A stretch of 64,000 nucleotides of DNA from Rhizobium leguminosarum (GTDB lineage Bacteria > Pseudomonadota > Alphaproteobacteria > Rhizobiales > Rhizobiaceae), in assembly GCF_001652265.1 (NCBI RefSeq), contig NZ_LWBS01000417.1, positions 124,001-188,000 of the forward strand. The letters are read 5' to 3'. Positions 1 through 8,735 of this stretch are shown here, piece after piece. Numbering within the stretch: the stretch's first letter is position 1; each line of letters opens with the position of its first letter. Made by a program: the position numbers and the translations under genes. The notes under the pieces were generated by a model. It saw only the letters and a list, made by a program, of their open reading frames with translations, did not search any database and was not told the DNA's origin.

Positions 1-20
1 CCGGGCCGTCCAGTCATGTC

Positions 21-890
21 CTAGCCGGCTGAAGCGACGCCGACGCGGGCAAGGCCGTCGCGAGCCGGCTGGTATTTGGGATCGAGGCCGACCGCGTGGC
101 GATAGGAGCGGGCCGCCTTCGCCTTGTCGCCGCGGCGTTCGTAGACGAGCGCCTGGTTGGCCCAGGATTCGGCGATGTTGCCGTTAAGCTCGATCGCATG
201 GTTGAAATCGGCAAATGCGTTGTCATCGTCGTTCAGCGCGATATAGGAAATGCCGCGGCCATTATAAGGCTCTGGCGAATTCGGCGCGAGCGAGATCGCT
301 TTCGAGAAATCGTCGATTGCCTTATCCTGCTGATTGCGCTTCTGATAGATCAGGCCACGATTGTGATAGGCGCGGCCATCGGTGGTGCCGAGCTGGATCG
401 CCTTGTCGAAATCGTTGAAGGCCTGGTCGTCCTGGCCGGCCATGCGGTAGACATTGCCGCGGCCGATATAGGCGACGTCGTAGCTCGGATTGATCTGCAG
501 GGCGGCATTGTAGTCGGCAATCGCCTGGGCCTGCTGGCCCATATTGCGATAGACGAGGGCGCGGTTGGCGTAAGCCTGGAAAAACCGCGGATTGATCTGC
601 AGCGCCGTATTGAAATCGTTCAGTGCCGGGCGGAACTGGCCAGCGCGGCCATAGGCGGAACCACGGACGTTGTAACCTTCCGGATCCCGCGGATTGGCGT
701 TGATAACCGCCGTCAGCGAAGCGATATTTTCTTCCGAACCCTGCGCCTTATCGATGCGGATCACGGCATCCGAGGTATTGGTCGTGTCGCAGCCGGCGAG
801 GCCGAACATTGCCGCCAGCGCCAAAGCGGTCAGGAACGTCGTTTTCTGCAAGCGCAAAGCGCGGGACGGATTGAAGGTGTTGACAGCCAT
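21..890 (-). CDS. TPR-repeat lipoprotein (NlpI-like)
   Basis: A 289-residue protein with a basic N-terminus, a hydrophobic stretch and a lipobox LAGC (Cys34 counted from the ATG at 890), so it should be a lipid-anchored envelope protein. The mature part is a run of about six tetratricopeptide repeats, each with the Y/N-x-x-R-G/A-x-x-Y pattern, followed by short alanine-rich residues. TPR lipoproteins of this kind are protein-binding scaffolds in the periplasm; NlpI adapts peptidoglycan hydrolases and proteases. The start at 890 is preferred over an in-frame start at 995 because the signal sequence begins there. It lies 135 bases downstream of rpsU on the same strand, with a terminator between them, so it probably has its own promoter. 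The specific partner cannot be inferred. Confidence 0.8.
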   Translation of the reverse strand: MAVNTFNPSRALRLQKTTFLTALALAAMFGLAGCDTTNTSDAVIRIDKAQGSEENIASLTAVINANPRDPEGYNVRGSAYGRAGQFRPALNDFNTALQINPRFFQAYANRALVYRNMGQQAQAIADYNAALQINPSYDVAYIGRGNVYRMAGQDDQAFNDFDKAIQLGTTDGRAYHNRGLIYQKRNQQDKAIDDFSKAISLAPNSPEPYNGRGISYIALNDDDNAFADFNHAIELNGNIAESWANQALVYERRGDKAKAARSYRHAVGLDPKYQPARDGLARVGVASAG

Positions 891-953
891 TCGGGCTCGC
901 TTTCCCCATGCGGCATATCCGGTGCGCGGATATGCGATCCTCAGCGGCAAACT

Positions 954-986
954 AAAAAAGGCGGCGGCGAACCCATCGCCCCCGCC
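954..986 (-). terminator. Rho-independent terminator after rpsU
   Basis: On the minus strand an 11-bp GC-rich stem (976-986 pairing with 960-970, one mismatch) encloses a 5-base loop and is followed by six T (954-959). It sits 40 bases after the rpsU stop and before the TPR lipoprotein gene. Confidence 0.75.
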
Positions 987-1025
987 ACAATGCATCTGAA
1001 AACGTCGAAAAAACGACGGAAATGC

Positions 1026-1241
1026 TCAGCGCGCTGCAACCAGACCCTCGCGCTGAGCGCGCTTACGGGCCAGCTTGCGAACACGGCGAACAGCCTCGGC
1101 CTTTTCGCGAGCACGCTTCTGCGACGGCTTCTCGTAGTAGTCGCGCATCTTCATTTCGCGGAAAATGCCTTCGCGCTGCATCTTCTTCTTGAGAGCGCGG
1201 AGAGCCTGATCAACATTGTTATCGCGGACAAGTACCTGCAC
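1026..1241 (-). CDS. rpsU: 30S ribosomal protein S21
   Basis: A 71-residue very basic protein reading [20 protein letters not shown] at the start, then the S21 signature around [16 protein letters not shown] and an Arg/Lys-rich tail. S21 joins the small subunit near the anti-Shine-Dalgarno region and helps initiation. I chose the GTG at 1241 because an AAAGGAAC ribosome-binding site lies about 11 bases upstream and because family members start with MQVLVRDNN. The GTG at 1250 is in frame but too close to that site. A strong terminator follows at 954-986. Confidence 0.95.
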   Translation of the reverse strand: MQVLVRDNNVDQALRALKKKMQREGIFREMKMRDYYEKPSQKRAREKAEAVRRVRKLARKRAQREGLVAAR

Positions 1242-1418
1242 GAGAATCACGTTCCTTTGGTTGGTTGATGCCGGAGGCGGCGCAGCGGCCAGAGGCAAAA
1301 CAATAACGTTCGCGCGGCCGCAGCCTTGCGATTGGTGATGCGGGATACCAGATTGGGCACGGGAAGTCCAGATGGATATGGGAGGCGCACGGAAAAATCA
1401 TGCTTGCCCGATATCCGG

Positions 1419-3020
1419 TCACGATCCGGCGGTTTCGGGCAGGGTTTCGTCCAGCGCGGCGATCGCCTCCTTGAGAGCCGTTCTGACTCGGAGGCGATCG
1501 GCAGGCTCCAGCCGGCTCATATCCAAATGCAGGTCAAGGCCCGAGAGGTGCTCGCTGAGAACTCGGCTTTTGTGGTCCGCACCGAGTGTCAACCCATCCA
1601 CCGCATAGGGCACGATCTCGCGCTGTATGCCTTTCATCGTGATCGGCGGCAGAGGATGGGCGTCGACGATTTCGTTCACCAGCGCGTAGGTTTCGTAGCT
1701 GATGACGATCTCTCCGCCCTGGGCGATCGATTGCAGCCGGGCTGCGAGATTGGCCTCCGCCCCGATGATCGTATAGTCCATGCGGTCGTTGCTGCCGAAA
1801 TTGCCGACGTTGCAATAGCCGCTGTTTACTCCCATGCGGACGACGAAAGGCTCTTCGGTGCCGTTTCTGCGCCATCTGTCCTTGAGTTCGCCGAGACGGC
1901 GCTGCATGTCGACGGCCATGCGCAGACATGCTTTCGCATCCTCTTCCGGGCCCTTGGTTTCGGGATCGCCGAAGAAGACCAGCATCGCGTCGCCGATGAA
2001 CTTGTCCACCGTGCCGCCATGCTCCAGGGCAATGTTCGACATCTCGGTCAGATATTCGTTGAGCATCTCCGTCAGGGCTTCCGGCTGCAGGCGCTCGGTC
2101 GTCGCCGTGAAGTCCTTGATGTCGGAGAAGAAGATCGTCAGGCGCTTGCGCTCGGTATGGACGACGACGTCTTTCTGCCCGGAGAAGATGCCCTTGTAGA
2201 TCTGCGGCGAGAGATAGCGCGAAATCTTCATCGAAACGCTGGCGAGGAATTCGTTCGCCGCTTCCAGATCCTGATTGGCGCTATGGATCGCGCGCGTCTG
2301 CTGCCGCTGGAGCACAATGAAGCTGATGCCGATGACAGCGACGAAAAGAAAATAGCAGAGCAGGTATTTGAAGGCGAAGACGTTGCTCGCGTAGGGTTGC
2401 CGGATGATGACTTCCTGAATGCCACGCACATCGCCCACCTTCCAATCGGTCTTCGGGCTTTCGGGGTGGGTATTATGGCAGGTAACACAGGCCTGGCCCA
2501 TGACGACGGGGGTGATGAGCCGCAAGGTATCGGTCAATCCGACGCGGGTGAGATCGTTCAGGGTCTGCTGCGGATTGGCGCGCATCGCGGCGAGCGCTTT
2601 TTTCTCGAAGTCGTCGAGCTCGTGGGATGCGCGGCTTTTGAACGGCAGGTCGGAGACGAAACGATAGGTGATATTGGCTTGCTGCTCCTTGATGACATCG
2701 CCGAGTTCCAGGGAAAGCGTGGCCGGCAGCGGGATGGCGCCTGGAATATTCGCATAGTTGTGGGAGACCACCGTGCCCTCGGTCGTGCCGCTGGCATGGG
2801 CGGCCACAACGCGCCCCACGACATTCGTGGAATAGTAGGAGCGGATGCTCGATATCAGCGAGCTCATGTCGCGCGCCTGACGGCGCAGGGTATTGCCCGA
2901 GAGATCGCTGATATCAAGCCAGACGGCAAGCGGCAGCCCGGCGAGCATTGCCAGCACGACGACAATCAGCCAGTAGCCGCTTCGGCGTGCGGCGGATTCG
3001 GAAATCACGGCGACCTTCAT
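1419..3020 (-). CDS. Membrane adenylate cyclase with DUF3365 (c-heme) sensor domain
   Basis: 533 residues. A membrane segment at about 15-35 is followed by a periplasmic domain of about 190 residues containing CVTCH (a CxxCH c-type heme attachment motif) in the DUF3365/Tll0287-like style, then a second membrane segment (about 220-240), a short linker and a class III cyclase domain (about 290-480). The catalytic part keeps both metal aspartates (FSDIKDF, DKFIGDAM), the substrate-selecting Lys of DKFIGD and Asp of MDYTIIG, and the Asn/Arg of EANLAARL, so it should make cAMP from ATP. The heme domain would sense redox state or a diatomic gas in the periplasm; that is inference. It is divergent from the CHASE2 cyclase gene at 3307, sharing a 286-base intergenic region. 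Confidence 0.85.
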   Translation of the reverse strand: MKVAVISESAARRSGYWLIVVVLAMLAGLPLAVWLDISDLSGNTLRRQARDMSSLISSIRSYYSTNVVGRVVAAHASGTTEGTVVSHNYANIPGAIPLPATLSLELGDVIKEQQANITYRFVSDLPFKSRASHELDDFEKKALAAMRANPQQTLNDLTRVGLTDTLRLITPVVMGQACVTCHNTHPESPKTDWKVGDVRGIQEVIIRQPYASNVFAFKYLLCYFLFVAVIGISFIVLQRQQTRAIHSANQDLEAANEFLASVSMKISRYLSPQIYKGIFSGQKDVVVHTERKRLTIFFSDIKDFTATTERLQPEALTEMLNEYLTEMSNIALEHGGTVDKFIGDAMLVFFGDPETKGPEEDAKACLRMAVDMQRRLGELKDRWRRNGTEEPFVVRMGVNSGYCNVGNFGSNDRMDYTIIGAEANLAARLQSIAQGGEIVISYETYALVNEIVDAHPLPPITMKGIQREIVPYAVDGLTLGADHKSRVLSEHLSGLDLHLDMSRLEPADRLRVRTALKEAIAALDETLPETAGS

Positions 3021-3306
3021 CCTTCTCTCGAAAGAGCATCTGATTTTCGATCGTTACAAGAGCATTTCACCGCGCGCCGGGCAAGGTTGAAGCCTTTTCA
3101 TCCAGGCAAATGCCCGGCGAAAACTGGAGGCGCGGCCGCATTGAAGACGGTTCCCTCCCGTTCGCCGGAAAGCGGAATGCGGGAGGCTGAAAAGAGAGCG
3201 CCCGGGATGCATCTGCGAATGGCGTTTCTGAGGAAAGCGGCGTAGCTTGTCTGCCGGCAGGTGCGGGTCGCCCAGCCGGCCGTGGGAGGGGACACCCGGT
3301 GAGATC

Positions 3307-5478
3307 ATGACGCGCGCGCAGCAAATCGGTGTCGTTCTCGGCCTGGCGATCGTGACTGCGCTGACGATCCTTCGAGCGAGTGATCCCGGGATCTTCAAGT
3401 TGATCCGCGGCGTGACCTTCGACGAGTATCAGCGGCTGGTTCCCAGAACCTTCGAGCCGATGCCGGTCCGCGTGATCGACATCGACGAGGCCTCGTTGCA
3501 CGAATTCGGCCAATGGCCATGGCCGCGCGACCGGATGGCCTTGCTGGTGACCCGGCTTTCCGAGATGGGCGCCTCGGCCATCGCCTTCGATATTCTTTTC
3601 GCCGAGCCGGACCGGCTGTCACCGCGCAATGTTGTCCGCGACGTCGCGGGGATAGACCCTGCACTTGCCGAGAAACTGCCCGACAATGACGAGATATTCG
3701 CTCGATCGATTGCCGAAAAACCCGTCGTGCTCGGCTTCGGCCTTTCCAACGAGGGCAATTACCGGCCGCCGGTGAAGGCAGGCTTTGCCTTTACAGGCGA
3801 AAGCCCCGTTTCGGCTCCGCCCTATCTCGGTGCCTCGACGCCGCTGCGGCCGCAATTGGAGACCAACGCGGCGGGGCTCGGCCACATCAGCCTCAATCCC
3901 GGCAATCCCTCGCCGGTGGTACGGGCGGTCCCCCTGTTTCTCACCGACGGCGAGCAGCTCTATCCGAATCTCGCGATCGAGGCGCTGCGCGTCGCACAGG
4001 GGGCATCAACCTATGTGCTATCAGGCGCGCCCGATCGCGCCGGCATCATGACATCGGTAAAGATCGGGGATTTCGTCGTGCCGCTGACGGCGGCGGGCGA
4101 GCTCTGGCTCTATGTCACCCCCGACCGGGCGGAGCGTTATATATCCGCCCGGCAGGTGCTTGCGGCCGAAGGGGCCTCTCCAGATGTCGCCGCCGCCATC
4201 GACGGCAGCATCGTCTTTGTCGGGACATCGGCGGCGGGCCTGCAGGACATCCGCGTCACCGCGCTGGGTGAGAACGTTCCCGGCGTTTCGCTGCATGCAC
4301 AGGCCGTCGAGCAGATCCTTTCTGCCCGCTTTCTCTCGCGGCCCGACTGGGCGGATGGGCTTGAAATCGTGATGATCGCCGTGCTCGGATGCCTGCTCGT
4401 CGGGGTGACGACCTTCGTCAGTCCCGCCGTCGCGCTGGCCTGCGGCCTGCTGATCACGGCCATGGCGCTGGTGGCGTCCTGGCTCTCGTTTCTGTATGCG
4501 GGGCTTCTCCTTGATCCGCTGGCTCCGATCATCAGCGGATCGATCATCCATTTCGCCTCGACCTCGTTCCGGATTCTGGTGATCGACAGAGAGCGGCGCG
4601 AGGTGCGGCGCGCCTTCGGGCATTATCTTTCGCCGTCGCTGCTCCATCGCATCGAGCATTCCCGCGACGCGTTGCGCCTCGGCGGAGACGATCGCGAGTT
4701 AACGGTCATGTTCGTCGATGTCAGGAGCTTCACCGAGATCAGCGAGCGGCTGGCGCCGACTGCCGTGGTCGCGTTCCTGAATACGTTGCTCGATGCGCTG
4801 AGCCGCCATGTGGTGGCCAATGAAGGCACGCTCGACAAGTTCATCGGCGATTCGATCATGGCGTTCTGGAATGCACCCGTCGATGTGGCGGATCATGAAA
4901 CCAAGGCCGTTCGCGCAGCGCTTGCGATGCGCGAAACGCTGGCCGAACTGAACGCCGGCGACGCTTTCGGCTTCGGATCCGGACAAGAGGTCGGGATCGG
5001 CATCGGCATCCATACCGGCCTTGCCTGCGTCGGCAATATGGGCGCCAAGACGCGCTTCAACTATTCGGCGGTCGGCGATGCCGTCAACATTGCGGCGCGG
5101 CTGGAATCATGCTGCAAAGAGGTCGGTTTCGATATTCTGATATCAGACAGCACGGCGAGATCGGTGCCGGGAATGGCGCTGATCGAGGCCGGCGCGATTC
5201 CACTCAAGGGGAAGAGCAGCCGAACGCAGATTCTCGCCGTCGTCGGCGACGAACGCGTCGCAGCCTCTGCGGAGTTCGCCGCGCTTGCGGTCGTTCACGA
5301 ACAGCTGACGCAGGCGCTGCATTCGCATTCGAAAAACACGCGCAAGCTTATCGGCACGGCAAAGCTCAGGGCGGCGCAGGTGATCGGCGGGCTGGCGGAA
5401 TTCTACCGGCGGATATCCGGCAGAAGCGATCACTTCCGCGAGGTGGCGGATGGGTTCGAGAAGAGCGTCGCCGATTGA
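3307..5478 (+). CDS. CHASE2-domain adenylate/guanylate cyclase
   Basis: 723 residues. An N-terminal membrane segment (about 5-25) precedes a large extracytoplasmic CHASE2 domain (about 35-340, with the early VRVIDIDEASL and GQWPWPRD motifs), then three closely spaced membrane helices (about 350-440) and a C-terminal class III cyclase domain (about 470-640). Metal aspartates occur in MFVDVRSF and DKFIGDSIM, and the N/R pair in AVNIAARLE. The adenine-specifying position reads FNYSAVGD, Asn rather than the usual Asp, so nucleotide choice is less certain. CHASE2 binds unknown extracellular ligands. The ATG at 3307 is preferred to 3247; a GGGAGGGG stretch lies upstream. It ends 5 bases from a convergent FecR-domain gene, a family often found beside CHASE2 cyclases. 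Confidence 0.85.
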   Translation: MTRAQQIGVVLGLAIVTALTILRASDPGIFKLIRGVTFDEYQRLVPRTFEPMPVRVIDIDEASLHEFGQWPWPRDRMALLVTRLSEMGASAIAFDILFAEPDRLSPRNVVRDVAGIDPALAEKLPDNDEIFARSIAEKPVVLGFGLSNEGNYRPPVKAGFAFTGESPVSAPPYLGASTPLRPQLETNAAGLGHISLNPGNPSPVVRAVPLFLTDGEQLYPNLAIEALRVAQGASTYVLSGAPDRAGIMTSVKIGDFVVPLTAAGELWLYVTPDRAERYISARQVLAAEGASPDVAAAIDGSIVFVGTSAAGLQDIRVTALGENVPGVSLHAQAVEQILSARFLSRPDWADGLEIVMIAVLGCLLVGVTTFVSPAVALACGLLITAMALVASWLSFLYAGLLLDPLAPIISGSIIHFASTSFRILVIDRERREVRRAFGHYLSPSLLHRIEHSRDALRLGGDDRELTVMFVDVRSFTEISERLAPTAVVAFLNTLLDALSRHVVANEGTLDKFIGDSIMAFWNAPVDVADHETKAVRAALAMRETLAELNAGDAFGFGSGQEVGIGIGIHTGLACVGNMGAKTRFNYSAVGDAVNIAARLESCCKEVGFDILISDSTARSVPGMALIEAGAIPLKGKSSRTQILAVVGDERVAASAEFAALAVVHEQLTQALHSHSKNTRKLIGTAKLRAAQVIGGLAEFYRRISGRSDHFREVADGFEKSVAD

Positions 5479-5483
5479 CGGCA

Positions 5484-6473
5484 TCAGCGGTTGCGATTGA
5501 AATTCCGGCCTCTGTCGTGGTTCCGCTCCCCATCACGATCGCGATCTCTATCATGATCGCGGTCACGATCTCGATGATGCCCTTGATCATGATAGTCGTG
5601 ATCATCGTGCTGATCGTGATGTTCATGCCGGCCACGGCCATCATGCTTGTCGGGTTTATCCGGTTCGTCGTGATGCGGCTTGTCAGGCTTGGTCGGCCGC
5701 TCCTTCTGCGGCTCGGCCTGTTGCTGCGGCGGATCCTGCCTCTGCGGCGCGGGCGAAGCCGGAGGCGGGGGCGGGTTTCTGTCCTTTCTTTCCGGCGCGA
5801 CGGAGGCCATATTGCAGCCGCCGAGCATGCCGATGCCGCCCGCAAGCCGCTGATTGCCGGAGAGGAAGGGCAGGGCGCGCTCATTTCCGAGCGTCTCGAA
5901 GATGCTCGGATCGACCCGGCGCGCCGCCGACATATTGCCGTTCGGCTTGGCCACCACGCAATCGCAGCGCTGTTGCAATTGCCGGCAGCCGCCTGGACCG
6001 CAGAAACGGGCAGCACCGTTCAGCAGCACGACGGCGGTCGTGCCGTCAGGGCCGACGTAGAAATCGAAAGCGGTGCCGCGTACGCCAATCGTGCCGGCCG
6101 GCGTCAAGATCTGGTAGGCCGAGGAGTTGGAGCTGCCGCTGACCCAGCGAAACGTGCCCTTGGCCGCCCTGATGGTCAGTTTCTTGACCGATTGGGAGTC
6201 ATCGAAGACATATTTGTCGATGACGACCGACGAACCCCAGCCGACGGCGAGCTTTGTGCCGTCACGAAACAGGAACTGGCCAAGCCCCGATTGCGATGTC
6301 TTGATGCGTTCGTTGCGATGAACGCTGGTGTCGACCTCGATAGGACCGCTCTGTCCCGTCACCTCTGTCTTGATGACGACAGCCTGGCCGACCGGCTCGG
6401 CGGCGGGTGCCGGCCATGCGCTGCTTAACGCGATGCAAAGCGTCGCGACTGATACTGAGCGCCAACCCCACAT
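5484..6473 (-). CDS. Secreted FecR-domain protein with His/Asp/Arg-rich tail
   Basis: About 329 residues with a signal peptide (WRSVSVATLCIALSS, cleavage near PAAEP). Residues about 40-170 form a FecR domain, shown by the LTPAGTIGVRGTAFDF motif, and there is a cysteine-rich stretch near RFCGPGGC. The last 110 residues are low complexity: proline/glutamine-rich, then Lys-Pro-Asp repeats, then a run of His, Asp and Arg ending in RGRNFNRNR. Unlike classical FecR it has no cytoplasmic part or partner sigma factor nearby, so it is more likely a periplasmic binding domain protein. It is convergent with the CHASE2 cyclase gene. The start is uncertain between 6473 and 6494; neither has a strong ribosome-binding site. 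Confidence 0.75.
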   Translation of the reverse strand: MWGWRSVSVATLCIALSSAWPAPAAEPVGQAVVIKTEVTGQSGPIEVDTSVHRNERIKTSQSGLGQFLFRDGTKLAVGWGSSVVIDKYVFDDSQSVKKLTIRAAKGTFRWVSGSSNSSAYQILTPAGTIGVRGTAFDFYVGPDGTTAVVLLNGAARFCGPGGCRQLQQRCDCVVAKPNGNMSAARRVDPSIFETLGNERALPFLSGNQRLAGGIGMLGGCNMASVAPERKDRNPPPPPASPAPQRQDPPQQQAEPQKERPTKPDKPHHDEPDKPDKHDGRGRHEHHDQHDDHDYHDQGHHRDRDRDHDRDRDRDGERNHDRGRNFNRNR

Positions 6474-6527
6474 GATACACATACCCCACAACATGTGATT
6501 GTTAACATTTTAGTAATTGCTTGTCTT

Positions 6528-6545
6528 CTAACCCTCTTGGGTTAG
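6528..6545. repeat. Perfect 7-bp inverted repeat in a divergent intergenic region
   Basis: CTAACCC, a 4-base spacer and GGGTTAG lie 34 bases beyond the alternative FecR-protein start (55 from the start used here) and 181 bases before soxB. It could be an operator for either divergent gene. There is no T tract, so it is not a terminator. Confidence 0.4.
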
Positions 6546-6726
6546 GCCACCGGTCGATGGACAAGCAGAAACGCTGCCGCTTGCGTCATTCGCCTGAAGC
6601 GGCATTCTCTTCAGCGTGTCGAAACCAAAGCTCTCGCGCGTCGCAAAAGAACCGTTGTGCCGCATTTGGATTTGCGATTTGTATGAGCGCGGAGAACAAG
6701 CCCTTTCCCGAAGGAGAAGAAGGCGG

Positions 6727-7980
6727 ATGCGGAAATATTCGGTTTTTGCCGTGGCACGGGAGGCCCTTCGCGGCCACAGGGGCTGGGAGAAGCAGTGGAC
6801 GTCACCGGAGCCGCGCGCCGAATACGACGTCGTCATCATCGGTGGCGGCGGCCATGGGCTGGGCGCTGCCTACTATCTCGCCAAGGAGCACGGCATCACC
6901 AATGTGGCGGTGATCGAGAAGGGCTGGCTCGGCGGCGGCAATACCGGGCGCAACACCACCATCATCCGCTCGAACTATCTCTACGAAGAGAGCATGCACA
7001 TCTACGAGCATTCGATGAAGCTCTGGGAGGGGCTTTCCCAGGAGCTCAACTACAATGTGATGTATTCGCCGCGTGGCGTGATGATGCTCTCGCACAACAT
7101 TCACGACCAGCAGTCCTTCAAGCGGCATATCCATGCGAACCGGCTCTACGGTATCGACAATGAATGGCTGACGCCGGAACAGGCGAAGGCCTATTGTCCG
7201 CCGCTCGATATCTCGGCCAGCGCGCGCTACCCGATCAACGGGGCGGCACTGCAGCGGCGCGGTGGTACGGCGCGGCACGACGCGGTTGCCTGGGGTTATG
7301 CGCGGGCCGCCTCAGACCGCGGCGTGCACATCATTCAGAATTGCGAAGTGACCGGTATCCGGCGCGGCGTAGATGGACGGGTGACCGGGGTCGAGACCTC
7401 GCGTGGCTTCATCGGCGCCAGGAAGGTGGCGGTGTCGGCGGCCGGCCACACGACAACAATCATGCAGATGGCCAACGTGCGCGTGCCGCTGCAATCGAGC
7501 CCGCTACAGGCGCTGGTTTCCGAGCCGCTGAAGCCGATCTTTCCATGCGTTGTCATGTCGAACACGGTGCATGCCTATATCTCCCAGTCCGACAAGGGAG
7601 AGCTCGTTATCGGCGCCGGCACCGACCAGTACAATTCCTATTCCCAGACCGGTGGGCTGCAGATCATCACGCACACGCTCGACGCCATCTGCGAGCTCTT
7701 CCCGATGTTCCGGCGCGTCAAGATGATGCGGCAATGGGGCGGCATCGTCGATAACACGCCGGATCGTTCGGCGATCCAGTCGAAGACGCCGGTTCCCGGG
7801 CTTTACGTCAATTGCGGCTGGGGCACCGGCGGCTTCAAGGCGACGCCGGGCTCTGCCAATCTCTTCGCGCATCTGATTGCCCGCGACGAGCCGCACAAAT
7901 TCAATGCCGGGCTGACGCTGGATCGTTTCCGCAGCGGCCGGCTGATCGATGAAGCGGCGGCGGCGGCGGTGGCGCACTGA
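6727..7980 (+). CDS. soxB: Sarcosine oxidase subunit beta
   Basis: 417 residues, the usual length for SoxB. A dinucleotide-binding motif (VVIIGGGGHGLGAAYYLA) begins near residue 35, and the DAO-fold C-terminus has the PGLYVNCGWGTGGFKATPGS stretch. The heterotetrameric enzyme oxidatively demethylates sarcosine to glycine, passing the one-carbon unit to tetrahydrofolate; beta carries the catalytic flavin. The ATG at 6727 directly follows an AGGAGAAGAAGGCGG ribosome-binding region. It is the first gene of a tightly coupled operon: its TGA overlaps the ATG of the next reading frame. Confidence 0.95.
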   Translation: MRKYSVFAVAREALRGHRGWEKQWTSPEPRAEYDVVIIGGGGHGLGAAYYLAKEHGITNVAVIEKGWLGGGNTGRNTTIIRSNYLYEESMHIYEHSMKLWEGLSQELNYNVMYSPRGVMMLSHNIHDQQSFKRHIHANRLYGIDNEWLTPEQAKAYCPPLDISASARYPINGAALQRRGGTARHDAVAWGYARAASDRGVHIIQNCEVTGIRRGVDGRVTGVETSRGFIGARKVAVSAAGHTTTIMQMANVRVPLQSSPLQALVSEPLKPIFPCVVMSNTVHAYISQSDKGELVIGAGTDQYNSYSQTGGLQIITHTLDAICELFPMFRRVKMMRQWGGIVDNTPDRSAIQSKTPVPGLYVNCGWGTGGFKATPGSANLFAHLIARDEPHKFNAGLTLDRFRSGRLIDEAAAAAVAH

Positions 7981-8381
7981 TGTGGAAGGCGGCTCTCCTC
8001 GCAATCGGGATCGACGGCGCGGCCATGCCGGCCAGTGACGTCTTTCCCGGCGTCGGGGATTTCCGCCTGCAGAAGATCCACAGGGCTGCCGGCGAAAGCG
8101 AGTGGCCCTTCGTCGCCGAGAGCGGCACGCTGCTTTGCGCGATGATCCTGCGCAAACCAGCCGTTTATTTCGTGCCTGAGGTCGGCCGAACGCCGGGACG
8201 TGCTTTCGCGATCGACAACGATATCACCAAGATGGCTTTTGCGAATATCGGCATGACCGATGTGCTGGAGCCCTACGACAATTTCGAACAGCTTCTCAAG
8301 CGCCTCATTCCCTATGTGACGATGGGAAAGCGTCTCTGCAATCAACCTCCGGGAACCAATGTTTCCGGGTCGGAACTCTAA
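7980..8381 (+). CDS. Uncharacterised protein inside the sox operon
   Basis: 133 residues. The ATG overlaps the soxB stop (TGATG), and the frame ends 12 bases before soxD, so it is embedded in the operon and probably translationally coupled. The middle reads plausibly as a folded protein (FVPEVGRTPGRAFAIDNDIT, then DNFEQLLKRLIPYV); I see no signal peptide, membrane helix, cysteine cluster or motif I recognise. The standard sox operon is B-D-A-G, so this is an extra gene. It might be a small accessory or assembly factor, or an over-called spacer frame; operon position and the coupled start favour a real gene. Confidence 0.6.
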   Translation: MWKAALLAIGIDGAAMPASDVFPGVGDFRLQKIHRAAGESEWPFVAESGTLLCAMILRKPAVYFVPEVGRTPGRAFAIDNDITKMAFANIGMTDVLEPYDNFEQLLKRLIPYVTMGKRLCNQPPGTNVSGSEL

Positions 8382-8393
8382 GACGGGTAACAC

Positions 8394-8735
8394 ATGCTGC
8401 TGATCTATTGCCCATACTGTCAGGAAGAGCGCTCCGAGCTCGAATTTCGTGGCGCAGGTGATGCGCATATCGCGCGGCCCACGGATATCGCCTCGATCTC
8501 GGACGAGGAATTCGAGGCCTATTTCTTTCTGCGCGACAATCCGAAGGGGCTGATCTTCGAACGTTGGCGCCACATTCACGGCTGCGGGCGCTTCTTCAAT
8601 GCGGCGCGCGATACGGTGACCGACAAGTTCATCGTGACCTACAAGGCGGGTGAGCCGAAGCCTGAGATCGGTGCGGCGGCCAAGCAGCATGGGCCTGTCG
8701 AGACATATGAAGCCGTGGAAGGAGAGGCGCAATGA
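8394..8735 (+). CDS. soxD: Sarcosine oxidase subunit delta
   Basis: 113 residues. The N-terminal CPYC, a conserved His in RWRHIHGCGRFFN and the Cys of HGCGRFF form the delta-subunit zinc site. In the complex SoxD is a small structural subunit contacting alpha and beta. The stop overlaps the soxA start by four bases (ATGA), typical of these operons. Confidence 0.95.
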   Translation: MLLIYCPYCQEERSELEFRGAGDAHIARPTDIASISDEEFEAYFFLRDNPKGLIFERWRHIHGCGRFFNAARDTVTDKFIVTYKAGEPKPEIGAAAKQHGPVETYEAVEGEAQ

